A stretch of 43,026 nucleotides of DNA. It comes from Candidatus Poribacteria bacterium (GTDB taxonomy: Bacteria; Poribacteria; WGA-4E; WGA-3G). The notes beneath the pieces are model-generated. The model saw nothing but the letters and a program-made list of their open reading frames with translations, did no database searches and was not told the DNA's origin. This document shows positions 17,856-27,024 of this stretch, piece by piece (position 1 is the stretch's first letter; every line of letters starts with the position of its first letter). Location: positions 1 to 43,026 of the forward strand of contig JAAXHO010000029.1 in assembly GCA_012270795.1 (NCBI GenBank). Direction: 5' to 3'. The translations under genes and the position numbers were made by a program.

Positions 17856-19916
17856 ATGAAACAAACTGTTATCAATTTGCTTTGTTTATTAACTCTTGTT
17901 TTAGGTATAAATGTCTCAGCGGAAGATGTCAAGGTGGTCCATATCCCAGATAAGAATTTGGAACAAGCAATCCGTGAAGAAATTGACATTTCTGATATGA
18001 TACAACTGACTCCTGCACACATGAAAATGCTAACACGGTTAAAAGCCCTTGACTAGTCAATTACAGACCTCACAGGATTAGAATATGCTGCAAATTTACA
18101 ACAACTTGATTTAGGGAACAACAAACAGTTAAGTGATATACGTCCTATTGCGAAATTAAAAAAGTTAGGTTTTTTATCAATAGCATATACACAGGTAAAT
18201 GATTTACGTCCGATTTCTGATCTAACTAATCTGAAAACCTTGTATTTCTGGGGTACACCCATTTCTGATTTAGAACCATTGAAGTCTTTACCTGAATTAG
18301 AAAGGCTTAACGCTGGTGGTTGTAAAATATCAGATGTCACACCCCTTACTTCTTTAACACAGTTAAAGCATTTGCATCTCCACTACAATTTGATTGAAGA
18401 CATTGCACCATTAGGAGGTTTGACGCAATTAGTTGTATTAGGTTTGAGTCACAATCAGATAATAGATGTCAGTCCGTTGGGGAAGTTAACCAACTTGAGA
18501 ACCCTATACATTCAGGGTAATAAAATTGTAGATCATAGTCCACTTAATACGCTCTCATTACAAGTGTTTGAATATGACGAAGTTTGTATTCTACCACGTT
18601 TATCTATTGCCGAACGCATGCAAAACAGACGTTTCCCGTCAGTATTTACTGCGTGGGGCGGTATAGGTTGGAGTTCTGTCCTTAATCTACCTGAAAAGTC
18701 GGATTTAGAGCAGATGGCACTTCATGATCTCTATTTCTGCTGTGTGATTTTCGGGCAGAAGTTTCGCGACATTTCAGAAGGAAAACGTGTTATCGGTGAG
18801 ATGACGCAGGCAACTGAATTACGCGACACATACCTTGAGCAGAATCCTAACATGCTTTTCATTGCTGGATTGGAGATGCGGGAAGCTTATCCAACAAGTC
18901 ATTCAGCAGATTCACCTTTCTGGTTGAGAGACGAAAAGGGTGAACGCGTTGTTGCATGGAAGGATGGGGGGTTATTGTTAGATTTTACAAATCCTGTGGT
19001 AATTGATAAAATCGTTAATGAGGCGATTGCAATAGCCAAATGTGGCCTCTATGATGGTATCTTTTTTGATTGGTGGAATGAACACGGACCTGTTCTTGTA
19101 GGTTGGTGGAATGAAAACGGACCTCAAGGTATAGTTTATCGTGGTAATGAAGCAGAACAGCGAGCAAGAGATGAAATTCTACAACGTATCCGTGCTGAAG
19201 TCCGTGATGATTTTCTTATCTTGGTAAATGGAAACCGACGCACAATGCCGCGCACAGGATGGGCAATTAACGGTACCTTCATGGAAACTCTTAGGGATCA
19301 CGATGAAGGTTATAACTATAAAGGCTTAAAGGAGATTGAAAGCACGCTCTCTTGGGCAGAAGAAAATCTACGAGAACCTCGGATTAACTGCTTGGAAGGA
19401 TGGGGTGTTACCACGGAATCCCCCGACAGTCCTCTAAATCGAAAATGGATGTGTGTTTTTACAACTATGAGTCTCACGCATTCAGATGGTTATGTGCTTT
19501 ACAATGATGGTATTCAGCATCAACATTACTGGTACGATTTTTGGGATACTGATTTAGGAAAGCCAATTGGAGAAAAGGTAAAGTTGTATGAAAACCGAGA
19601 AGGTTTATTTATCCGTGAGTTTACTAATGGCTGGGCGGTTTACAACCGAAGCGGAATTCAACAGGAGATACAATTCTCTGAGTTTGTCAGCGGTGTATCC
19701 AGTGAAGTCATTGCAAAACGTCATTTAATCCCTGACTTAGATGGGGAGATATATTTAAAAGGTGCTTCTTACCCAGCAGACCTAAACGATGATGGGTTAG
19801 TAAATATCCAAGACCTTGTCATTGTAGCAAATGGATTTGGTAAATCCGAACCAGACCTAAATGGTGATGGTGTCGTAAATATTCAGGATCTCGTAATTGT
19901 AGCAAACGCTTTTTAG
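17856..19916 (+). pseudogene. LRR / putative glycosidase / dockerin protein broken by an in-frame amber
   Basis: One continuous frame of 687 codons is interrupted only by TAG at 18054-18056 (codon 67). The N-terminus has a signal peptide (LLCLLTLVLGINVSA). Leucine-rich repeats run across the stop without loss of phase (MLTRLKALD, stop, SITDLTGLEYA) to about residue 235. The middle 300 residues look like a TIM-barrel glycosidase-like domain with DGIFFDWW. The end carries two dockerin-like calcium loops (DLNDDGLVNIQDL and DLNGDGVVNIQDL). An exported carbohydrate-active role is inferred. The downstream part could be translated from an internal start such as TTG at 18240, but it would lack the signal peptide. 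Nonsense mutation, sequencing error and readthrough cannot be separated here. Confidence 0.8.
19068..19133 (+). repeat. 33-base tandem duplication in the glycosidase-like domain
   Basis: Two adjacent 33-base units (19068-19100, 19101-19133) both begin G(A/G)TTGGTGGAATGAA and encode DWWNEHGPVLV and GWWNENGPQGI. The duplication starts at the Asp of the DGIFFDWW motif, a likely active-site strand end. It keeps the frame. Confidence 0.8.
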
Positions 19917-19932
19917 TTTGGAGAAATTAAGT

Positions 19933-21264
19933 ATGGTAGACAAAAATAATCTCATTGAAGTTGGTGTGGCACATATAGACATTACCCCAGACTATCCGAT
20001 TCGGTTAAATGGTTATGGAAGTCGCCGAACAGTATCCGAAGGTATTATCCAACGGATATATGCGAAAGCACTTGTTATCGGTGGTGATGATGAAAACCCC
20101 GTTGCTATGGTAATGGTAGAAAACTGTGGATTACCGGATGAGTTAACCGAGGAGGTGTCTGCCCGTGTAGAACATAAGTCAGGTATTCCACGTGAGAGAT
20201 TTGTTGCCTGCTATACACATACGCATAGTGCACCATGCTTAACGGGTGCAGCATCGTTTATCTTTAGTGCTGATATTTCTCCTGAAGAACAGGAGACGAT
20301 TGATCGCTACACACAGCATCTAAAAAACTGGATGGAAGCAGTGGTTTTAGAGGCACTCACAAGACGTAAACCGTGTCGAATTGCATGGAATGTCGGTCAA
20401 CTCGGATTTGCTAAAAATCGGCGGACAGATGGTGGACCGGTAGATCACTCGTTACCTGTCATGCAGTTTATTGATGAAGATGGCACTTTGCGTGCAGTAT
20501 GGGCAAGTTATGCGTGCCACTGTACAACGTTAGCAGGTTCAGACAATCATATCTGTGGAGATTGGGCAGGTTTCGCACAAGAGGAAATACAGCGGAGGCA
20601 TCCAGAAGCGACTGCATTCATTACTATCGGCTGTGGTGCGGATGCTAACCCGGAGTCACGGATGCGCACCATGCCAGAAGGCAAGCAAGAGGTGTTTGAA
20701 ACCCGTCTCGCTTATGCCAAAGAACATGGCAACACACTTGTACAAGAGGTAGAACATCAACTCAAACGAGATGTCAATACATTATCTAATGTGCCGAAAA
20801 GTATGCTTGAAAGAGTGGATTTACCGTTTGATAAACTGCCAACCCAGCAGGAATGGGAAGCAAAAGCAGCACAAGGTGGTGCCGTTGGTTACCACGCCAA
20901 AAAACACCTTGAAATGCTGCAAAATGGACAAGACATCAAGACCGAGATCTCTTATCCGATACAGGCATGGACATTCGGTAATGATTTAGTGATTCTCTTC
21001 CTTGCAAGTGAGGTTGTCGTGGATTATTCAATACGACTGAAAAAAGAGTTTGATGCAACAAGGTTATGGGTCGGTACTTACGCAAATGCGTTTCCCGGCT
21101 ATATCCCATCAGAACGGGTGTTAGCAGAAGGGGGTTACGAAGGGGGTGGCGCGATGATCTATTTCGGTCAACCTACCCAATTTGCCCCTGGTGTTGAACA
21201 ATTGGTAATTGATACTGTACATAAGTTGCTACGGACAGACTTCCTTGAAAAATCCCACAACTAA
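19933..21264 (+). CDS. Neutral/alkaline ceramidase-like hydrolase
   Basis: The 443-residue protein matches the N-terminal part of the neutral/alkaline non-lysosomal ceramidase family: VGVAHIDITPDYP and LNGYGSR at the start, the zinc-binding-type YTHTHSAPCLTG, then YACHCTTL and GDWAGFAQ, and GCGADANP. Family enzymes cleave the amide of ceramide, but many bacterial relatives of this size have unknown substrates, so a general amidase/hydrolase call is safer. No signal peptide is visible, which suggests a cytosolic enzyme. The ATG at 19933 lies nine bases after TTGGAG; the frame is open to a TTG at 19918 that is part of that site. It follows the LRR gene by 16 bases. Confidence 0.82.
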   Translation: MVDKNNLIEVGVAHIDITPDYPIRLNGYGSRRTVSEGIIQRIYAKALVIGGDDENPVAMVMVENCGLPDELTEEVSARVEHKSGIPRERFVACYTHTHSAPCLTGAASFIFSADISPEEQETIDRYTQHLKNWMEAVVLEALTRRKPCRIAWNVGQLGFAKNRRTDGGPVDHSLPVMQFIDEDGTLRAVWASYACHCTTLAGSDNHICGDWAGFAQEEIQRRHPEATAFITIGCGADANPESRMRTMPEGKQEVFETRLAYAKEHGNTLVQEVEHQLKRDVNTLSNVPKSMLERVDLPFDKLPTQQEWEAKAAQGGAVGYHAKKHLEMLQNGQDIKTEISYPIQAWTFGNDLVILFLASEVVVDYSIRLKKEFDATRLWVGTYANAFPGYIPSERVLAEGGYEGGGAMIYFGQPTQFAPGVEQLVIDTVHKLLRTDFLEKSHN

Positions 21265-21277
21265 AAGAGAGAATTAG

Positions 21278-22033
21278 ATGAAAATTAGACACAATAGCGT
21301 TAAACAGAAATTGGTAAATGGTGAACTTGCTTATGTTGTCGCAGAATTGACAAACGCAGATGATATTGATGCTTTTGGTCCTAACGGATACGACGGTGTG
21401 TGGTTGGAAGGAGAACATGGGAATGTAACCGCATTGAACCTCAGCGACCTTACCCGTGCATGTGATATATGGGGTATGACTCCTATTGTCCGTGTTAATC
21501 GCAACGACCAAGCACTTATCTATCGCACATTAGATTGCGGTGCAATGGGTATCGTTGTGCCACATGTCAACACCAAAACGGAAGCACAAAACGTTGTTGA
21601 CGGTGGAAAATTCGCACCGATTGGACATCGGGGTATGTTCACAAGTCGTCAAGGATACGGCGTTGACAACTATCTTGAGGTCGCTAATGAACAGACATTA
21701 CTGGTCGTCTTAATTGAAGATATTGTGGCAGTTGAGAACTTGGACGAAATCCTCACTGTTGAACACATTGATGTGTTCTTTGTAGCACCGTCAGATTTAG
21801 CAGCATCAATGGGACACATCGGCAATAATAACCATCCAGATGTTCAGAACACGATTGACACGACATTGGCACGAATCCAAGATGCCGGACGCATTGCAGG
21901 AACAATGACATCAACTGCTACTGTTGAGAAATATGTCAAAGCAGGTGTGCAGTTTCTGCTCGTAGGTGTTGAGGGATGGATTTCATCCGGCGCGAAGGAA
22001 TATAAACTACGTGCGAAAAGTGCAAAAACTTGA
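21278..22033 (+). CDS. HpcH/HpaI-family aldolase
   Basis: This class II, metal-dependent aldolase of 251 residues belongs to the family that cleaves 2-keto-3-deoxy sugar acids or 4-hydroxy-2-ketoheptanedioate to pyruvate or a tartronate semialdehyde-type product. Motifs: WLEGEHGN (the acidic-His pair near the active site), RVNRND, GAMGIVVPHV (normally followed by the metal-binding acidic residues), FAPIGHRGM and FFVAPSDLAASMG. It lies 13 bases after the ceramidase-like gene and probably shares its transcript. The exact substrate cannot be told from sequence. Confidence 0.87.
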   Translation: MKIRHNSVKQKLVNGELAYVVAELTNADDIDAFGPNGYDGVWLEGEHGNVTALNLSDLTRACDIWGMTPIVRVNRNDQALIYRTLDCGAMGIVVPHVNTKTEAQNVVDGGKFAPIGHRGMFTSRQGYGVDNYLEVANEQTLLVVLIEDIVAVENLDEILTVEHIDVFFVAPSDLAASMGHIGNNNHPDVQNTIDTTLARIQDAGRIAGTMTSTATVEKYVKAGVQFLLVGVEGWISSGAKEYKLRAKSAKT

Positions 22034-22057
22034 TCTTAGTTCAAAAAGGAGATTCAC

Positions 22058-22321
22058 ATGAGAGATTTCATAAATTTTAAAAAAATGATCACACCAACTA
22101 TCATTGCAATGATTTTTTGGCTTGGTGTCATTGTTTGTATAATAGCTGGAATTAAAATTATACAGGAGCGTAGTATCCAAGAAGGGGTTGCGTTTCTCAT
22201 TTTAGGACCATTGGTTCTACGTGTTATCTGCGAGAACTTAATAATCCTGTTTTCCATTAATGCAAACTTGTTAGATATCAAAACTATATTGAAATCTCAG
22301 CAAGATAGGGAAAATCAGTAA
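22058..22321 (+). CDS. DUF4282 small membrane protein
   Basis: 87 residues with two membrane segments (IIAMIFWLGVIVCIIAGI and a second one over VAFLILGPLVLRVICENLII). The stretch GPLVLRVICENLIILFSINANL fits the DUF4282 pattern, a family of unknown function. AAGGAG lies seven bases before the ATG. It is 24 bases after the aldolase gene and six bases before the cobalamin adenosyltransferase gene, so it is likely co-transcribed. Confidence 0.8.
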   Translation: MRDFINFKKMITPTIIAMIFWLGVIVCIIAGIKIIQERSIQEGVAFLILGPLVLRVICENLIILFSINANLLDIKTILKSQQDRENQ

Positions 22322-22327
22322 AATTCT

Positions 22328-22870
22328 ATGAAAATCTATACCAAATTTGGTGACACTGGTGAAACTGCATTATACGGTGGCACACGGATTCCGAAAGACG
22401 CACTTCAGATTGAAGCAATAGGAACAGTTGATGAACTCAATGCTTATATCGGCTATGCAGAAACATTTATTGAAGATACCGATATTTCCGATTTACTGGA
22501 GTGTATCCAAAATCAACTTTTTTCACTCGGCGCGGACTTGGCGACTCCAGTATCACATACAAAATCTTCCGAGATGCGAATATCAGCAAATTTTACAATA
22601 GAGATGGAAAAAGCAATTGATACTTTCTCTGATGAACTTCCTCCGCTGACAAACTTCATTTTGCCCGGTGGGGGTGCTGCTGGTGCTGTTCTTCATGTTG
22701 CCCGTGCTGTATGTCGACGAAGTGAAAGGTGCGTTGTACGACTAACACGTGAAGTAGATGTGAACCCAGAAATTGTCCGATTTCTAAATAGACTATCAGA
22801 CCTACTGTTTGTTTTGGCGCGCGTGGTAAACCACCGATCTCAAATGCCAGAACCGATATGGACATCTTAG
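22328..22870 (+). CDS. pduO: Cob(I)alamin adenosyltransferase, PduO type
   Basis: It transfers the 5-deoxyadenosyl group of ATP to cob(I)alamin to make adenosylcobalamin. Family motifs are complete: YTKFGDTGETALYGG (ATP-binding N-terminus), EAIGTVDELNAYIG, FILPGGGAAGAVLHVARAVCRRSER and FLNRLSDLLFVLAR. The length of 180 residues is normal for the PduO/MMAB single-domain form. It implies B12-dependent enzymes elsewhere in the genome; none lies in this window. A BMC vertex protein gene about 4 kb away may be related, since PduO enzymes often serve B12-dependent microcompartment pathways. Confidence 0.92.
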   Translation: MKIYTKFGDTGETALYGGTRIPKDALQIEAIGTVDELNAYIGYAETFIEDTDISDLLECIQNQLFSLGADLATPVSHTKSSEMRISANFTIEMEKAIDTFSDELPPLTNFILPGGGAAGAVLHVARAVCRRSERCVVRLTREVDVNPEIVRFLNRLSDLLFVLARVVNHRSQMPEPIWTS

Positions 22871-23280
22871 AGAATACGACCATGGTAAAAAACGTTGAAG
22901 GTATTGTAGAGAAACATTATTGGCGTGCTGTGTCATTCCTGATTGTCCTTATTTTGTTAGGGACAGGATTCTGGAGCTTGCGACGATTTCACCCCACGTT
23001 ATTCCTTGGCAAACCTGATTTTACTGCTGTCCCAAACAAAGCACTTCCTAAACAGGATATTCCAAAACAAATTGAAGTCAAGCCGACACTCCTAAATATC
23101 AATACTGCTTCCGCTGAAGAACTTCAAACCCTCTCTGGGATTGGTCCGCAGATGTCACAAAAGATTATCCAACATCGTGAAGAAAACGGTAATTTTTCTT
23201 CAGTTGACGAACTGACGAATGTGAAAGGATTGGGTGAAAAGACGTTAGAGAAGTTGAAACCGTTTATTAGTGTGGAATGA
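22858..23280 (+). CDS. ComEA-like helix-hairpin-helix protein
   Basis: Up to 140 residues: one N-terminal membrane segment (AVSFLIVLILLGTGFW), a Pro/Lys linker and a C-terminal double HhH domain (LLNINTASAEELQTLSGIG, then LTNVKGLGEKTLEKLKPFI). ComEA proteins bind double-stranded DNA non-specifically at the cell surface during uptake. The ATG at 22858 overlaps the adenosyltransferase gene by 13 bases; an ATG at 22882 is equally plausible and leaves the membrane segment intact. It is convergent with fthC, only 24 bases away. No other competence genes are nearby. Confidence 0.85.
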   Translation: MDILENTTMVKNVEGIVEKHYWRAVSFLIVLILLGTGFWSLRRFHPTLFLGKPDFTAVPNKALPKQDIPKQIEVKPTLLNINTASAEELQTLSGIGPQMSQKIIQHREENGNFSSVDELTNVKGLGEKTLEKLKPFISVE

Positions 23281-23304
23281 CATAATATATTAGGAGATGA
23301 TCCG

Positions 23305-23883
23305 TTAAATCTTACCATTTTCAGTAAAAACATGTTGCACTGGAATATCCCACGGTTGAGGGTATAAGTTTTCTACTATTTGTATCTGAAATGCAAGACC
23401 GATAGAAACAGCATTGGGACAGGTAGGTAAGAAACGGTCATAATAGCCTTTACCGTATCCGAGACGATTACCAACTAAATCAAAAGCAACTCCTGGAACA
23501 AGGATAAGTTGGATCTGATCGTTTGGAATGACAGCACAATTTTCATTGGGTTCCATCATACCATAACGGTGTATAACCAAATCATCACCCAAATTCTGAA
23601 TACGTCTTGGAATAAGCTTGCTACTATCTACATCAACTACCGGAGCGATGACCTGCTTTCCCTGTTTGAGAAGAGCACTACACAGTTCCCATGTTTCTAC
23701 TTCGCTCTTCATACTTAAATAAACCATTACAACATTAAACGAACAACTTTCTTTTTGCTCAATCCATTTCAACACATTATGTATAATTTGTTTGCTGTGT
23801 AATGTACGCTCAGCATGAGAAAGGTTGGCACGTTGTTGCAGCATTTCTCTGCGAATGGATTCCCGTTCATGTGTGTCATCCAT
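23305..23883 (-). CDS. fthC: 5-formyltetrahydrofolate cyclo-ligase
   Basis: It converts 5-formyl-THF to 5,10-methenyl-THF with ATP, returning a storage/inhibitory folate to the one-carbon pool. The C-terminal signature VPGVAFDLVGNRLGYGKGYYDRFL region is intact (Gly-rich ATP site GYGKGYYDR), with YLSMKSEVET upstream. The 192-residue length is normal. It starts seven bases after the response-regulator stop codon, so it is the last gene of the eutN-kinase-regulator run. Confidence 0.9.
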   Translation of the reverse strand: MDDTHERESIRREMLQQRANLSHAERTLHSKQIIHNVLKWIEQKESCSFNVVMVYLSMKSEVETWELCSALLKQGKQVIAPVVDVDSSKLIPRRIQNLGDDLVIHRYGMMEPNENCAVIPNDQIQLILVPGVAFDLVGNRLGYGKGYYDRFLPTCPNAVSIGLAFQIQIVENLYPQPWDIPVQHVFTENGKI

Positions 23884-23889
23884 TTTTCT

Positions 23890-25236
23890 TTAGTCTTCCC
23901 AGTCAATATGGTTTATATGCTTTGCAAGTGCATCCCGAAAAGTAGAGGGTTTCATAGATAGCAACTTGGCAGCCTGAGTCTTATTCCCTTGCGTTTTTCT
24001 CATCGCCCAAGCAATTAGCTCCCGTTCAGTAGATTTGATAATTTCATGGTAAGAAGTTAAACTCGGTGTGCTGTCAAATTTTTGATAGGTCGGAAGTTTT
24101 AATTCTATCGGTATGTCGTCTGCAGTAATGTCTGTTCCACTTTTGACAGCGACAAGCCGCTCAATGATATTTTCAAGTTCACTGACGTTACCCGGCCAAG
24201 GATATTCTGTTAGTATATTGACTGCATCCGGTTTCATTCTGATGGCTTGATGTGGTGAGAAAATGTCTAAAAAATGTGATATAAGCATCGGGATATCACC
24301 CTTGCGTTCACGCAACGGTGGCAGGAAAAGAGGAACAACATTCAACTGATAATATAGTTCCTCAAGAAAATTTCCATGTTTTGTTTTCTCTTTTAGACAT
24401 TCCCTGCTTGTTGAAATGATACGCATATCAACTTCTTTAGGTTCATTTACAGAAGTATCAATCAATTTGTTTTCTTTCAACACGGATAAAAACTTGGCTT
24501 GTAAGTCTATCGGCACTATATCCACATTTGCAATAAACAAGGTGCCATGTTTTGCTAATTGTATTTTTCCTTGTTGGTTTTGACTACCAAACAGCTCAGC
24601 TTCAATTGCATCCGTGGAGAGCCCAATACAATTGAGGCTGACATAGGGTTGATGCTGACGCGCGCTCTGGAGGTGAATAGTTTTTGCTAACAAAGATTTA
24701 CCTGTTCCTTCCTCACCGAATATCATAATGTTACTGTCTGATGACGCAATCTTAGGTAAGACCTTGAGTATTTCTTGTATCTGTTGGCTTTTCCCAATCA
24801 ATGTGTGGTAAAGTGAGGGTTCTTGGGTTGTAGCAGATGTCTTGAGAGAAGAATCCTTACTATCAATAGGTGTTTTCCCCCTCAAGGTTTTGAGTTTATC
24901 TAACATGATGATTAACTCATCGCTTGAAAAAGGCTTTTTGATGTAGTTGTATGCACCAAATCTCAGTGCTTCTACGGCGGTTTCTACACTTGCGTAAGCA
25001 GTCATGACAATTACGGTGATGTGTGGGTGCTCCTTTTTGACCTTTTTTAGGAAATCAATCCCGTGCATCTGTGGCATCCGTAAATCAGTTACCAAAACAT
25101 CAAACTTTTCCTGCTGCAACAGTTGCAGCCCAATCATGGGTGACTCAACAGCAATAGCCTCGTAATTGCATTCGCGTAAATCATCACGGAGCGTCATACG
25201 TTTTAGTTTTTCATCATCAACAACAAGGATTTTCAT
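23890..25236 (-). CDS. NtrC-like response regulator with degenerate AAA+ domain
   Basis: 448 residues: receiver domain (ILVVDDEK, phospho-acceptor in VTDLRMP, Lys in IKKPF), AAA+ domain, and C-terminal Fis-type HTH (GNKTQAAKLLSMKPSTFRDAL). Walker A GEEGTGKS and the arginine-finger stretch LPPLRERKGDI are kept. The GAFTGA loop is deleted: ELFGSQNQQGKIQLA replaces the usual ELFG...GAFTGA...G.FE.A. The Walker B acidic pair is lost (TLFIAN instead of TLFLDE). It should therefore neither contact sigma54 nor hydrolyse ATP normally, and probably acts as a phosphorylation-controlled DNA binder. The start at 25236 lies six bases after AGGAGG, which overlaps the kinase stop. An ATG at 25266 would add ten residues with no site. 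Confidence 0.9.
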   Translation of the reverse strand: MKILVVDDEKLKRMTLRDDLRECNYEAIAVESPMIGLQLLQQEKFDVLVTDLRMPQMHGIDFLKKVKKEHPHITVIVMTAYASVETAVEALRFGAYNYIKKPFSSDELIIMLDKLKTLRGKTPIDSKDSSLKTSATTQEPSLYHTLIGKSQQIQEILKVLPKIASSDSNIMIFGEEGTGKSLLAKTIHLQSARQHQPYVSLNCIGLSTDAIEAELFGSQNQQGKIQLAKHGTLFIANVDIVPIDLQAKFLSVLKENKLIDTSVNEPKEVDMRIISTSRECLKEKTKHGNFLEELYYQLNVVPLFLPPLRERKGDIPMLISHFLDIFSPHQAIRMKPDAVNILTEYPWPGNVSELENIIERLVAVKSGTDITADDIPIELKLPTYQKFDSTPSLTSYHEIIKSTERELIAWAMRKTQGNKTQAAKLLSMKPSTFRDALAKHINHIDWED

Positions 25237-25246
25237 TTTGATCCTC

Positions 25247-27010
25247 CTAAGTCTGTTTTCCTGCAATCGGCAATTTTACAGTAAATGTTGAACCCAAACC
25301 TTCCTCACTTTCTACCTCAATGACACCATGATGTTGTCTAATAATCCTGTCGGAAACTGAAAGTCCGAGACCAGTTCCCTTTTCTGTTATCTGTGTCGTA
25401 TAAAATGGGTCAAATATTCTATCTTGAGATGTTTCTGAAATACCTATGCCATTATCAATGACTTTAACATAGACACTGGGTTGTGCTAAGAAAGGATCTA
25501 ATATCAATTCACCCGTTCTATACTGCAGTCTTCCGCCTTCTGGCATCGCTGTTATTGCATTCAGAGATAGGTTAAGAACAACTTGTTCTAATAGATGTTT
25601 ATCACCATGAATGAGGGAAATCCTATCTGGGAATTCTTTCTCAATCTGGATACCTTTTTCAGATGCACCAAATTCAATTAAACCTATTGTCTCATTTACT
25701 ATATCATTGAGGTTAACAGAAGTTAGTGTCAACTCATGCGGTCTTGAGAAGTCAAGCAATTTCCCAATTGTCGCTTCAATTCTGCGAATCGCTTCCTCCA
25801 TTAAACCGAGATATTCTTGTGTTTGTTCTATGTTTTTTGGGTTGCGTTGTATGCGAAGTATGCAGTTCAAGAGTCCGTCAAGAGGGTTATTGATTTCATG
25901 TGCTACCCCTGCGGCTAATTCACCGATAGCAGCCATCTTTTCCGAAAAAATAAGTTGCTGTTCCATCCTTTTTCTATCGGTTACATCACGAGATACAAGC
26001 ACTGTACCAAGGTAATTATCTTCTCCGTCACGCACAGCAGCATAAGTATTCTCGTAGTGCTTTTCACCTATCTGTTGGTCTTTTCTTTCAATAGCTTCGT
26101 TACCTTCGGTGAATTCTCGTGATATTTGTGCCAGCGTTTCAGTGCTCCCAAAATGCAGGTTCGGTGTCATATTATGATCAGACTGTTCTTCTTGTATCTG
26201 TAGTGCTGCTTTGTTGAATAGCGTTGATTCGTTAGTAGAGTCAACAAATACAACACCTTCCTGCATGCATTCAATAATAGATTTCAGTTTGTTTCGTTCA
26301 AAAACTAATTCTTTGCGCGTTTCAACAAGTTCATAAACTTTTTCTTCCAAATGTTCTTTTAGTTCGCGGGTTTCTGCTTCACGTTCTCTTGCTGTCTGTG
26401 TGATTGTCGTGGCAAGATATACAGAAAAAAAGAGAGTACTTGTAAAAACAAATAGCACTCCAAGAATATAGTGGGGATCACGCCATAGGTTCTCATCAGG
26501 CAGGAAATTATTGAGATGGTTGTGCGGGAGTATTTCAAAATACTCAAGGAATATAAGTGAACTCAACAGCAACGTGTTCAGTGTGGCTAAGATATAACTC
26601 ACACGTTTGGATAAGATAATGCTTGCGATGACAAGGTGAAATACAAAATAAAAAATAAACGGGTTTTCAACACCACCGCCGAAGTGGATGAGTGCGATTA
26701 ACGACAGCAAATCAAGGATAATATGAATACAGGCTTGCCGTTTGATATACTCTAACCGTTGCTGCTCTGGTGCCTTTTGGTACATCTGAGGTTCAAAATT
26801 ATAAAGCACCATCAGACCCGCAATGATATACAACGGTACAGGCTGCGCTATCATGTCCCACGCTAAATTAGCAACCGTTACAGTGAAGAATACACCTACG
26901 ATTGCAATCCAACGGAGCCGCACTAACCATCCGATCTGTTTGATTAACTCCAGTTTTAACGGCAGTTCATCTTCGACTGCTTTTTCCTGGAACAATTGTG
27001 TCTGTTCCAT
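25247..27010 (-). CDS. Membrane sensor histidine kinase with PAS domain
   Basis: 587 residues. The first 205 hold about six hydrophobic segments with short loops, suggesting sensing in or near the membrane. A coiled coil (about 205-245) leads to a PAS domain (about 245-355, ending VLVSRDVTDRKRMEQQL). The H-box ELAAGVAHEINNPLDG carries the phospho-His. The ATP lid shows the N-box NLSLNAITAMPEGG, DNGIGI, FDPFYTT and GTGLGLSV, so the catalytic core is complete. Its stop codon overlaps the ribosome binding site of the regulator, indicating translational coupling. It begins 14 bases after the EutN-like gene. Confidence 0.93.
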   Translation of the reverse strand: MEQTQLFQEKAVEDELPLKLELIKQIGWLVRLRWIAIVGVFFTVTVANLAWDMIAQPVPLYIIAGLMVLYNFEPQMYQKAPEQQRLEYIKRQACIHIILDLLSLIALIHFGGGVENPFIFYFVFHLVIASIILSKRVSYILATLNTLLLSSLIFLEYFEILPHNHLNNFLPDENLWRDPHYILGVLFVFTSTLFFSVYLATTITQTAREREAETRELKEHLEEKVYELVETRKELVFERNKLKSIIECMQEGVVFVDSTNESTLFNKAALQIQEEQSDHNMTPNLHFGSTETLAQISREFTEGNEAIERKDQQIGEKHYENTYAAVRDGEDNYLGTVLVSRDVTDRKRMEQQLIFSEKMAAIGELAAGVAHEINNPLDGLLNCILRIQRNPKNIEQTQEYLGLMEEAIRRIEATIGKLLDFSRPHELTLTSVNLNDIVNETIGLIEFGASEKGIQIEKEFPDRISLIHGDKHLLEQVVLNLSLNAITAMPEGGRLQYRTGELILDPFLAQPSVYVKVIDNGIGISETSQDRIFDPFYTTQITEKGTGLGLSVSDRIIRQHHGVIEVESEEGLGSTFTVKLPIAGKQT

Positions 27011-27024
27011 ATCAGTCGGTCTCT

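Noticed and set aside
18054-18056. Pyrrolysine or programmed recoding at the amber codon
   Set aside because: No pyrrolysine genes or recoding structure were seen, and the LRR context does not call for a special residue. Mutation or error is simpler.
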